Shown here in pieces: positions 55,418 to 62,402 of a stretch of DNA of 64,000 nt. Location of the stretch: positions 1-64,000 of IMG/VR virus record IMGVR_UViG_3300050166_000039; one strand, 5' to 3'. The notes beneath the pieces are model-generated. The model saw only the letters and a list, made by a program, of their open reading frames with translations, had not been told where the DNA came from and searched no databases. The translations under genes and the position numbers were made by a program. This stretch comes from a virus. Every line of letters starts with the position of its first letter. Position 1 is the first letter of the stretch.

Positions 55418-56506
55418 ATGAAAAGTAATGAGTTCTTGAAGGCATACTTAAATGCCTATTCACCGGTTGCACAAGAGACCGAAGGTCAACAAATTTGGGT
55501 TGACTACGTAAAACAATTCACCAATGAAGTTAAGGTAGATGCTTATGGCACTGCAGTTGCCAGAGTTCAAGGTTTTCAACCTATTTTACAACATAGAATG
55601 GGTATACCATATAAAGTTGTGATTGAAGCCCATTGTGATGAGATTGCATGGATTGTAACTCAAATCGAGAAAGAAGGCTTTATTAGAGTTGCAAGACACG
55701 GCGGCTCAGATAACATGATTGCTGCCTCTAAAACTGTCCTAATTCACACCCATAAAGGGCAGAAAGTACCAGGAGTTTTTGGGCACCCAGCTATTCATAC
55801 TCGAGATTCACGTGTGGAATTAGGACCTGAGTACCATGAGTTATGGATTGACTTGGGTGTTGACTCCGATGAGAAGGTATTAGAGCTTGGAGTTGAGGTT
55901 GGCAATGTAGTTACTTTCGACGATCAATTTAGTGAACTTGGAGACTACTATGTTGGCAGGTCATTGGATAATAAGATTGGCGGTTTCATTATCGCAGAGA
56001 CATTGAGAAGACTCACAGAGCTAAAAATAACCCTACCCTATGATTTATATGTAGTTAATTCAGTACAGGAAGAGGTTGGCTTATACGGTGCAAAGATGAT
56101 TGCCAAATCTTTAAAGGCTGACCTAGCACTGGTGCATGATGTTTGTCATGACACTAACACACCAAAGATGAACAAGGCGAAGGACTCCGATGTGAAAGGC
56201 GGTAAAGGCCCAACTCTAGAGTTCACAGCTCAGAACCATAGAATGATCATCTCTAAGTTAAGAGAGATTGCCGAAGCGTCAGCGATGGACTTACAGTTAC
56301 AGGTTGGTAGTTATGGTAATGACACTATGGCATTCTTCTTAGAGAATACTCCAACGGCAATTGTTGCAACACCATTAAAATACATGCACTCAACGTGTGA
56401 AATGGCTCACAAGCGAGACGTAGAAAATTGTATTAAATTATTTGTAAAATTTTTATGCAATATTAAACCAGAATGGATAGATACTGTAAAAGGTGAAACA
56501 TTCTAA
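55418..56506 (+). CDS. M42-family aminopeptidase
   Basis: 362 aa, full length. Metal and catalytic residues in order: EAHCDEIAW (His and Asp), SLDNKIGG (bridging Asp), VQEEVGLYGA (general base Glu and metal Glu), VHDVCHDTNTP (Asp), and KYMHSTCEM (His). Removes N-terminal residues from peptides; M42 enzymes often form large tetrahedral complexes. Rare in phages. The ATG at 55418 follows tRNA-Ile by 15 bases; an upstream in-frame ATG at 55370 lies inside that tRNA. Perhaps recycles amino acids or digests a host peptide factor. Confidence 0.9.
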   Translation: MKSNEFLKAYLNAYSPVAQETEGQQIWVDYVKQFTNEVKVDAYGTAVARVQGFQPILQHRMGIPYKVVIEAHCDEIAWIVTQIEKEGFIRVARHGGSDNMIAASKTVLIHTHKGQKVPGVFGHPAIHTRDSRVELGPEYHELWIDLGVDSDEKVLELGVEVGNVVTFDDQFSELGDYYVGRSLDNKIGGFIIAETLRRLTELKITLPYDLYVVNSVQEEVGLYGAKMIAKSLKADLALVHDVCHDTNTPKMNKAKDSDVKGGKGPTLEFTAQNHRMIISKLREIAEASAMDLQLQVGSYGNDTMAFFLENTPTAIVATPLKYMHSTCEMAHKRDVENCIKLFVKFLCNIKPEWIDTVKGETF

Positions 56507-57208
56507 GTGAAATTTCTTATAGCATTTTTATTACTATCATTTAGCATATTAGGGCAGGACACTACTAGACACAAGGCCTCAATTATGTTAAATGGTAGTT
56601 TTTCCGATATAAACGGGCAGTCTCAGATTGCAGCCAACGTTAATAACTCGTACTCCATTACTAGAAAGCATGTAGAAAACTTAACACTGCTTAAGTATCT
56701 GTATGTTCTTGAGAACGGCACTGTAATTATCAACGACCTGACCCTTAGAGTTCAGCCCAGATACTTAAAAAAGAACTGGAGTATCTTTGCATATCATCAA
56801 TTCTCTAGCATCTTATCCAGAAAAATAGACACCAGATATGAGTTTGCTCTCGGCGGAGGCCGCTATCTTATCAAGAAGAAAGATTTCTACTCAACCCTGT
56901 CCTACGCTACAATCTACGTTAATACTCGTTACAAGTCCAATTTAGATATTGCAAGTCTTAGACACTCTGGCAGGGTTCAAGTTGGTGGAAATATAGGCCG
57001 GATAACTTACGCCTTAGAAGCATTCTATCAGCCTACTTTCCAAGACTTTGATAACTATAACTATATGTATGACTTGAAGGTGTCGGTGCCGATTGTAAAG
57101 AGACTCTCATTCAATGTCAACTCCTACGGTAACTATGAGTCATTTAACTTAAAAGGGGTCAGCAACTCGAACGATATTCTGAGCCTAGGCTTCATCTACA
57201 ATTATTGA
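56507..57208 (+). CDS. DUF481-like outer-membrane beta-barrel protein, GTG start
   Basis: 233 aa. Signal peptide MKFLIAFLLLSFSILGQ, then repeated amphipathic beta-strands (SFSDINGQSQIAANVNNSY, LRVQPRYL, LGGGRYL) ending in an aromatic residue (FIYNY), as in outer-membrane barrels. Starts with GTG at the base after the peptidase stop. A phage gene for an outer-membrane protein might alter host surface receptors; that is inference. Confidence 0.72.
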   Translation: MKFLIAFLLLSFSILGQDTTRHKASIMLNGSFSDINGQSQIAANVNNSYSITRKHVENLTLLKYLYVLENGTVIINDLTLRVQPRYLKKNWSIFAYHQFSSILSRKIDTRYEFALGGGRYLIKKKDFYSTLSYATIYVNTRYKSNLDIASLRHSGRVQVGGNIGRITYALEAFYQPTFQDFDNYNYMYDLKVSVPIVKRLSFNVNSYGNYESFNLKGVSNSNDILSLGFIYNY

Positions 57209-57218
57209 TATATAAACC

Positions 57219-57380
57219 ATGAAGAAAATGCTTAGCCTATTCTTTCTTGGCTTACTCTCATTCTTTACAGGGGCTCAAACCGTGCAACATGGCACGGGAA
57301 ATTGTTGTGCTGAATGTCAGTTAATGAAGGAAGAGACCCAAATCGAACTAGTTGAAGAAAAGAAAGAAGATGAAAGGTAG
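57219..57380 (+). CDS. Small exported Cys-containing protein (53 aa)
   Basis: MKKMLSLFFLGLLSFFTGAQ is a signal peptide; the mature part has NCCAECQ and an acidic, Lys/Glu-rich tail. Overlaps the methyltransferase start by 11 bases. Function unknown. Confidence 0.55.
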   Translation: MKKMLSLFFLGLLSFFTGAQTVQHGTGNCCAECQLMKEETQIELVEEKKEDER

Positions 57381-57975
57381 AGAAACATTACCCTATTTAT
57401 TAGACAGAACGGGCTTAATCGGTGCTGAGATTGGCGTTGAGACCGCTGCATTCAGTAAGTATCTATTAGACACAGGCTTATTCGAGAGACTGTACTCCAT
57501 TGATCCATGGGCTGCATTAATTCCAGGAGTTACCCAGGATGGCGAGCAGTACTACTCAGAGAATGCAATGAAGACCTATCTATTAGCAAAGGACACTCTT
57601 AGAATGTACGGAGATCAATCCAGGATCCTAAGAACAGAGTCAGGTAAAGCAGTTAAGTATTTTGAAGGTGCTGCCTTCGATTTCATCTTCTTAGATGGAG
57701 ATCATACTACACAAGGAGTTAAGCTGGATCTTGAGACCTGGTGGCCGAAAATTAAAGTAGGAGGCATGCTAGCCGGTCATGATTATTTTGATGTTGAAAT
57801 GGACTGTGGTAGTGGAATCATCTCTAACTTTGGAGTGAAGACGGCCGTTGATCGTTTTGTAGCCGAGAATGGCTTACAGCTCCATATAGTAGAAGAGCCT
57901 AATGATGCATTACAATGGCTACCTGAGCAAGAGCTGCCACAATGGGCAAGCTGGTACATCTTGAAACAAAAGTAA
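57370..57975 (+). CDS. Class I SAM-dependent methyltransferase
   Basis: 201 aa. LIGAEIGVETAAFSKYLL (SAM-binding motif I, about 16-33), LYSIDPWAAL (acidic end of strand 2), FDFIFLDGDHTTQGVKLDLETWWP (motif IV to VI) and GGMLAGHDYF. This is the Methyltransf_24-type pattern that acts on sugars or small molecules in glycan clusters. ATG at 57370 is preferred to 57352 because it begins the core helix. Substrate unknown. Confidence 0.82.
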   Translation: MKGRETLPYLLDRTGLIGAEIGVETAAFSKYLLDTGLFERLYSIDPWAALIPGVTQDGEQYYSENAMKTYLLAKDTLRMYGDQSRILRTESGKAVKYFEGAAFDFIFLDGDHTTQGVKLDLETWWPKIKVGGMLAGHDYFDVEMDCGSGIISNFGVKTAVDRFVAENGLQLHIVEEPNDALQWLPEQELPQWASWYILKQK

Positions 57976-57989
57976 ACAGATCAATATAA
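57964..57989 (+). promoter_or_regulatory. Class II promoter, intermediate copy
   Basis: GAAACAAA, 11 bases, CAATATAA; 9 bases before the next ATG, overlapping the end of the methyltransferase gene. Confidence 0.5.
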
Positions 57990-57998
57990 GTTAAACAG

Positions 57999-58322
57999 AT
58001 GGCTAAATGTGATATACATATCTGGAACACAACCGACACTCAACCATGCTGGAAGTGTGAAGAGCTTAAATACAGTGAACGAAAAAAAGTTATTGATATG
58101 GCAAAGGAAACTTGTGTAATGTGTGGCAAAGAAACACCCTATGACATCAACGATCATGTAGATATGAGATTTGGTTACGTAGATGGTCTGGGTCAAACAT
58201 GTAAAGATTGTAATAGACTGCATAACATCAATGAAGTTATCATTGAAGTGCCAGGAAAATTAATCAGAGATACACCGAACGATCAGGAGTTAGGTGGAAA
58301 GATTAGAAGCTTATTAAGCTAA
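57999..58322 (+). CDS. Zinc-knuckle protein, hypothetical
   Basis: 107 aa with CWKCEE (about 18), CVMCGKETP (about 39) and CKDCNRLH (about 68), enough Cys for two zinc sites. Similar composition to small HNH-like or zinc-ribbon proteins, though no HNH triad is complete. Confidence 0.65.
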   Translation: MAKCDIHIWNTTDTQPCWKCEELKYSERKKVIDMAKETCVMCGKETPYDINDHVDMRFGYVDGLGQTCKDCNRLHNINEVIIEVPGKLIRDTPNDQELGGKIRSLLS

Positions 58323-58329
58323 ATTAAAT

Positions 58330-58480
58330 TGTAGAGTGGCGAAATTGGCAGACGCGCACTTCCTGTCTCGAAGGTGGGGATAACGAAATAAAGTAAGGAT
58401 ATCGGGGTAGACCACCAGCTTGCAAGCGCTATTGTCCTTAACCTAATTGCCCCTTGGTGGTTCGACTCCACCCTCTACAG
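58330..58480 (+). tRNA. Expanded tRNA-like gene, Leu-type body (151 nt), isolated
   Basis: Perfect acceptor TGTAGAG/CTCTACA, Leu-type D-arm GCGAAATTGGCAGACGC, perfect T-arm GGTGG TTCGACT CCACC. Just after the D-arm CTTC CTGTCTC GAAG forms an arm of anticodon size; the 80-nt remainder (bounded by GGGG/CCCC, with AAGGA/TCCTT and a GCTTGCAAGC palindrome) sits where the variable arm belongs. If the small arm is the anticodon arm it reads GUC, odd for a Leu body. Farther from the array than the others but built the same way. Confidence 0.58.
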
Positions 58481-58484
58481 CACT

Positions 58485-58516
58485 GAAAGCTAACTCCAAA
58501 GGTTAGCTTTCTTCAA
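58485..58516 (+). terminator. Probable terminator after expanded tRNA
   Basis: GAAAGCTAAC/GTTAGCTTTC, 10 bp perfect, followed by TTCAATT; the T-tract is weak. Confidence 0.65.
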
Positions 58517-58533
58517 TTAAAAAAAGCCTAACA

Positions 58534-59049
58534 ATGAATACATTTAAGATGAGCCCAAAGGGTCTCGCAATGACGAAGGAGTTTGAACAGTTAATGCTTA
58601 AACCATATTTGTGTCCGGCCGGAGTTCCCACCATTGGATATGGTTGTACCCGATACGAGAATGGCAAAGCAGTAACCTTAAAGGATTCACCTGTTACAGA
58701 AAAGAGAGCCACTGAGCTCTTATTAAATTCGTTAAAGGAGTACGAGAAGACAGTGAATACTTTTGTTCAAACTAAAATTACGCAGAATCAATTCGATGCT
58801 CTGGTTGATTTCTGTTTTAACGTAGGTGTTTCAGCCTTGAAAGCCTCAACCCTGTTAAAGAAAGTGAATCTATACCCGAATGACCCAACCATTGAGCTTG
58901 AATTTTTAAAGTGGTGCAAGGCTGACGGAGCTCACAACGGTAAAGACGATGACGGCGATGGAGAAGTAGATGAGAAAGGTGAAAAGCAAGTGCTAAAAGG
59001 CCTGTTAAGAAGAAGACAAGCCGAGGCAAAGTTATATTTTTCTAGATAA
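58534..59049 (+). CDS. Endolysin, GH24 lysozyme (T4-lysozyme-like), with Ca-binding-like insert
   Basis: 171 aa. KEFEQLMLKPYLCPAGVPTIGYG contains the catalytic Glu18 and Thr33 of the Glu-x8-Asp/Cys-x5-Thr triad; NQFDALVDFCFNVG and LLRRRQAEAKLY are the other conserved blocks. Near residue 130-150 an insertion KDDDGDGEVDEKGE has the D-x-D-x-D-G spacing of EF-hand or dockerin-type calcium loops. Cleaves peptidoglycan at lysis. No signal peptide, so it needs a holin. Convergent with the next gene, overlapping by 8 bases at the 3' end. Confidence 0.9.
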   Translation: MNTFKMSPKGLAMTKEFEQLMLKPYLCPAGVPTIGYGCTRYENGKAVTLKDSPVTEKRATELLLNSLKEYEKTVNTFVQTKITQNQFDALVDFCFNVGVSALKASTLLKKVNLYPNDPTIELEFLKWCKADGAHNGKDDDGDGEVDEKGEKQVLKGLLRRRQAEAKLYFSR

Positions 59050-59632
59050 CATCATCGCTTTCCAGTAAAGTATATGTGAAGGAGTTTCCATGAATTTTGG
59101 AAGCTCTTTTACAGATAGACATAAATTCAGCAAAATCTTTTGCTCTTTTAAAAACTTGACAGCCTTCACTCCAGTTTTCAACCCAAGTAGATTCAGTTTT
59201 AGAATTAGATTTATGGATGTTGATGCCAAATAAACCTGTTTGTGGTTTAACCTCATCAAATTTAGTATCCTTGTTAGCATCTCTAAAAACGGTTAAGGGC
59301 TTAGATTGACAAAGAGCCTCATATTTACCTTTATGCGTTCCTATATAATAGGCACTTCTATATTGTCCAGGTTTTAGAATAGCAACTCCGATTGGATTAG
59401 TTACCATCATCATTGCCTTTGTGCCTGGGTCAGTTGTAATAGCCCATTCAAAATACTTCCACTCTCCGCCCTCTTTAAAACTAATAGTGATTAGGTCATC
59501 GAATAGGTTAGTAACCTTATCGTTAGTCTTTTTATTTCTAATGCCAACTATATTAACGTCAAGGTCTCCGTTTGTAAACCATTTATAATTCTTCTTAAGC
59601 ATTGACGCTTCAATCTGTTCTCTAGTGTACAT
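59042..59632 (-). CDS. Minus-strand protein, L,D-transpeptidase-like (YkuD-like) motif
   Basis: 196 aa and the only convincing gene on the minus strand. GLFGINIHKSNS (about 135) followed by WSEGCQVF (about 158) has the H...S/G-x-C order of the YkuD L,D-transpeptidase active site with a nucleophilic Cys. Tail-to-tail with the lysozyme and head-to-head with the next gene. A cell-wall cross-linking or cleaving role fits its neighbour; the family link is from motif only and may be wrong. Confidence 0.6.
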   Translation of the reverse strand: MYTREQIEASMLKKNYKWFTNGDLDVNIVGIRNKKTNDKVTNLFDDLITISFKEGGEWKYFEWAITTDPGTKAMMMVTNPIGVAILKPGQYRSAYYIGTHKGKYEALCQSKPLTVFRDANKDTKFDEVKPQTGLFGINIHKSNSKTESTWVENWSEGCQVFKRAKDFAEFMSICKRASKIHGNSFTYTLLESDDVI

Positions 59633-59635
59633 TGT

Positions 59636-59661
59636 AAACTTTTTTCATTTTATCTATATAA
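59636..59661 (+). promoter_or_regulatory. Class II promoter, weaker copy
   Basis: TAAACTTT, 11 bases, CTATATAA; 17 bases before the ATG at 59679 and just outside the divergent minus-strand gene. Confidence 0.42.
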
Positions 59662-59678
59662 CCACTAAAGCGATCAAA

Positions 59679-60275
59679 ATGGAGGTAAATTTCTCAGATA
59701 CATTCAAACAAAGCCTTAAACGGGTTTATTGGGAACAGAGTTGGCTGTATAAAGTCTATTCTTTTTTTAGAAGAGACCTATGGCAATTCTTCTCGAACAT
59801 ATACCGATTTAGAAAGGTACTATGGTCTCATAGATGGTGGGATTATCATTACACTCTAGAAGCATTGAAGACCTCTCTTGAGATTATGCAACTCGGCCTG
59901 ATTGAGAAGGGAATAGAAGAGGACCAGAGCCTAAATAAGAAGATTGAGAAGATAGGCAGAGCGATTCAGATTATTAATGGTAAGAACGAATTAGATTTCA
60001 TTGAGCGAGCAGAGGCTGAGTTAGGGCAGATCTTTCACCGGGATTGGCAGTTCGAAGACCTGGGTAATGGTACAAGTAGACTAATAGATACGTTTACACC
60101 CGAGGAGAAGGAGCACAACCGTAGAGTGTATGATAGAGCAAGTGAAATAGAAAGAGAAGAGTGGGAAGAGTTATGGCAAATCTTCAAAGGAAAGAATCAC
60201 AAGCAATGGAACCCCGATGAGATGTCATGGCATGAATGGTTCGATGGTGCAGGCATGGAGAGCTGGTGGGACTAA
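59679..60275 (+). CDS. Hypothetical protein
   Basis: 198 aa, Trp-, Arg- and Glu-rich, helical: WSHRWWDYHYTLEALKTSLE. Start at 59679 is chosen over 59625, which would overlap the divergent gene and lie upstream of the putative promoter. No family recognised, although similar Trp-rich proteins are common in large phages. Confidence 0.65.
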   Translation: MEVNFSDTFKQSLKRVYWEQSWLYKVYSFFRRDLWQFFSNIYRFRKVLWSHRWWDYHYTLEALKTSLEIMQLGLIEKGIEEDQSLNKKIEKIGRAIQIINGKNELDFIERAEAELGQIFHRDWQFEDLGNGTSRLIDTFTPEEKEHNRRVYDRASEIEREEWEELWQIFKGKNHKQWNPDEMSWHEWFDGAGMESWWD

Positions 60276-60302
60276 GATACATATAAAAAATATAGAATAA
60301 AG

Positions 60303-60869
60303 ATGAAACTAATTAAAGACTATGTGACCTGGTTATTTGAGTCTCAACAAGAAGAGGTCAATGAAGAGAAGCAGGGCTATGATTATGGCTGTGCGATGCT
60401 ATACTTTGATTTTCCAGAGATGGCAGAACTGCACGATAAGATCGATCCTGAGCACGTGTTTGTGGACCCGAAAGACCCTAGCTTTGGTCTCGAGACCGAG
60501 CCACATTGCACTCTATTATATGGTCTACACGATGATGTAACGACGGAAGTGGTAGAGAACGTAATGAAGAACTACGCCTTTGGTAACTGCACGATTCAGA
60601 ACGCTTCTCTATTTGAGAATGAGAAGTTTGATGTGCTTAAATTTGATGTAGCCGGTGATAATTTACATGACTGTAACAAGGAGCTGTGTAAGCTGCCTCA
60701 CACTACGAATTTTCCAGACTATCACCCACACATGACGGTCGCATACCTGAAACCGGGAATGGGAAAAGAGTATGCTGACATGTTTAGAGATAGAATGCAC
60801 GAGTTGAAGCCTAAATATATCGTCTACTCAAAACCCGATGGCAGTAAAGATAGAATTGAATTAAGATAA
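60303..60869 (+). CDS. 2H phosphoesterase (LigT/CPDase-like)
   Basis: 188 aa. Two H-x-T motifs, EPHCTLLYG (His68-x-Thr70) and HPHMTVAYL (His143-x-Thr145), about 75 residues apart, define the 2H fold that opens 2',3'-cyclic phosphates or links 2'-5' ends of RNA. Members include LigT/ThpR and the CPDase of tRNA-splicing ligases in other kingdoms. This gives the repair kit an enzyme for the cyclic-phosphate end left by metal-independent ribonucleases. Confidence 0.85.
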   Translation: MKLIKDYVTWLFESQQEEVNEEKQGYDYGCAMLYFDFPEMAELHDKIDPEHVFVDPKDPSFGLETEPHCTLLYGLHDDVTTEVVENVMKNYAFGNCTIQNASLFENEKFDVLKFDVAGDNLHDCNKELCKLPHTTNFPDYHPHMTVAYLKPGMGKEYADMFRDRMHELKPKYIVYSKPDGSKDRIELR

Positions 60870-60870
60870 G

Positions 60871-61068
60871 ATGAGAGTAGGAGACCAATTTAGAACAAAT
60901 CCTCTAGCGGCTACACCCGGTGGCTCAACGATTCAGATAATTTATAAAGATGGCAGAGATATGATCTATGATAAGATTAAGTCTCCGGCGGCTTACATTG
61001 CAAAATTAAGTTTAAGCGAGATTAAGCAGCTTTTTATAAATGGTAGAGAGATAAAGATTGTAAATTAA
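60871..61068 (+). CDS. Hypothetical small protein
   Basis: 65 aa, one base after the 2H gene, beta-rich. Ends at a terminator. Function unknown. Confidence 0.55.
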   Translation: MRVGDQFRTNPLAATPGGSTIQIIYKDGRDMIYDKIKSPAAYIAKLSLSEIKQLFINGREIKIVN

Positions 61069-61093
61069 TTGAAACTTTTTTGAAAATAAATGA

Positions 61094-61121
61094 CCCGAGA
61101 TTTTTTAGTCTCGGGTTTTTT
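61094..61121 (+). terminator. Terminator, CCCGAGA/TCTCGGG type (copy 6)
   Basis: Same stem and loop as copy 1. Confidence 0.9.
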
Positions 61122-61140
61122 AGTTATATTTACCTATAAC
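61116..61140 (+). promoter_or_regulatory. Class I promoter (copy 15), fused to terminator
   Basis: TTATATTTACCTATAAC behind the terminator, as at 2063. Confidence 0.7.
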
Positions 61141-61157
61141 AATTAAACAAGCACATT

Positions 61158-61592
61158 ATGAAAAACTCAAACATCATCTTAGCTAACAAAAAAGACATTC
61201 ATGTAACGAACGTATTAGAAGGATATAACTCTGGTAAGTTTCGCTTTGTGGTTAAATGTCGCGCAGGTTTCTTAACCGTTTATGATGCTCGTGATTTTGA
61301 GAATGAGCGTTACTTTAAGTATCCAGAGACCTTGGTAGCTGACTATAAGAAAAACTCATTGATGACAGTTCAATTTCAACCCGAAGGAACTGAATTTTGG
61401 TTGACAGTTTTTGCTCGTCAAGGCAAGAAGATTCCAGTGATCGATGAGACTATCTTAGCTAATCTTACCGTTGGCACTATCAATTCATGCTGGTTAAATA
61501 CAGCCTTATACAGCCAATCACAGTATCAATTAGTTGAAGCTAAAACCTGGGCAGATAAAGCCTTTGTACTGAATGAAAAAATAATTGCCTAA
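61158..61592 (+). CDS. Hypothetical protein
   Basis: 144 aa, alternating strands, no motif recognised. Stands alone between two class I promoters. Confidence 0.62.
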   Translation: MKNSNIILANKKDIHVTNVLEGYNSGKFRFVVKCRAGFLTVYDARDFENERYFKYPETLVADYKKNSLMTVQFQPEGTEFWLTVFARQGKKIPVIDETILANLTVGTINSCWLNTALYSQSQYQLVEAKTWADKAFVLNEKIIA

Positions 61593-61593
61593 A

Positions 61594-61634
61594 TATTTTT
61601 TTATTTCGGGAATTATAGTTATATTTACCTATAA
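61594..61634 (+). promoter_or_regulatory. Class I promoter (copy 16)
   Basis: TTTTTTTATTTCGGGAATTATAG and TTATATTTACCTATAAC. Copies 15-17 follow one another with a single gene each, so three genes have their own promoter within 900 bases. Confidence 0.7.
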
Positions 61635-61652
61635 CAATTAAACAAGACGACG

Positions 61653-61937
61653 ATGTTTCCAATTTTAATTCCAAAAAGTCTCAAACTTAGTAGCACCGGG
61701 CCTTCAATCATCACCTTAAATAACTATACGTCATTAAGTGATGATCAGTTCTTTGCGAAATTAACAGAGACTTGTAACGAAGCCGGCGTCAATACAGCCC
61801 TGGGCTATATTGAAAAGTGGAACAACTTTGATTCTTTAAAAGAAGGAGAAAAGGTTAGATTTGTAAAAGAAATAGAAGAACCTGAGTATTTTACCTTCAA
61901 AGCCCGTTTTAAAAGAGCCTTAAAAATAATTGCCTAA
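61653..61937 (+). CDS. Hypothetical protein
   Basis: 94 aa; ends in KRALKIIA, much like the end of the preceding gene (EKIIA), where the promoter cassette begins. No family recognised. Confidence 0.58.
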   Translation: MFPILIPKSLKLSSTGPSIITLNNYTSLSDDQFFAKLTETCNEAGVNTALGYIEKWNNFDSLKEGEKVRFVKEIEEPEYFTFKARFKRALKIIA

Positions 61938-61980
61938 ATATTTTTTTATTTCGGCAATTATAGTTATATTTACCTATCTT
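61935..61980 (+). promoter_or_regulatory. Class I promoter (copy 17)
   Basis: TTTTTTTATTTCGGCAATTATAG and TTATATTTACCTATC, nearly identical to copy 16 including about 15 bases of the upstream coding end (ATAATTGCCTAAATA). Confidence 0.7.
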
Positions 61981-61993
61981 AAATAATAACAAC

Positions 61994-62224
61994 ATGAGCG
62001 AAGAGCAAATCTATAACGAGCAACAAGAGTACAAAGAGTATCAACGTCTAATCAATACCGTTGAGAGATTGACTCAAGCCGAATATGAGTTGTGTAAGAG
62101 ATGGAATCCTGAGGAGGCTTGGAAGTACTTAAACGATATCGGTGACGGTCGTTGGTTAAACATCAACGTTTACTCCGAGGTAGACAAAGAAGAGTATGAT
62201 TTACGCAGAGAACATGGCTTTTAA
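61994..62224 (+). CDS. Hypothetical small acidic protein
   Basis: 76 aa, Glu/Tyr-rich and helical, behind promoter copy 17. No function recognised. Confidence 0.58.
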   Translation: MSEEQIYNEQQEYKEYQRLINTVERLTQAEYELCKRWNPEEAWKYLNDIGDGRWLNINVYSEVDKEEYDLRREHGF

Positions 62225-62235
62225 ACCAATCTAAA

Positions 62236-62400
62236 ATGAACAAGTTCAAACCTTTTATTTTCACAGCGACCGGAGCATTAATGTTGGTTTGCTACACTGT
62301 CTTAGATCGCATCTATGGCGTAGAAGTCAGCTTTTCTAAGTATGCTCTATGCGTCATGGTAATCATTTTCGGGGTCTACTTAAATTCTAATCAAAAATAG
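62236..62400 (+). CDS. Very small membrane protein (54 aa)
   Basis: Two hydrophobic stretches (FIFTATGALMLVCYTVL near the N-terminus and ALCVMVIIFGVYL near the C-terminus) form a helical hairpin, the general plan of small holin-like proteins. Function not shown. Confidence 0.5.
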   Translation: MNKFKPFIFTATGALMLVCYTVLDRIYGVEVSFSKYALCVMVIIFGVYLNSNQK

Positions 62401-62402
62401 TT

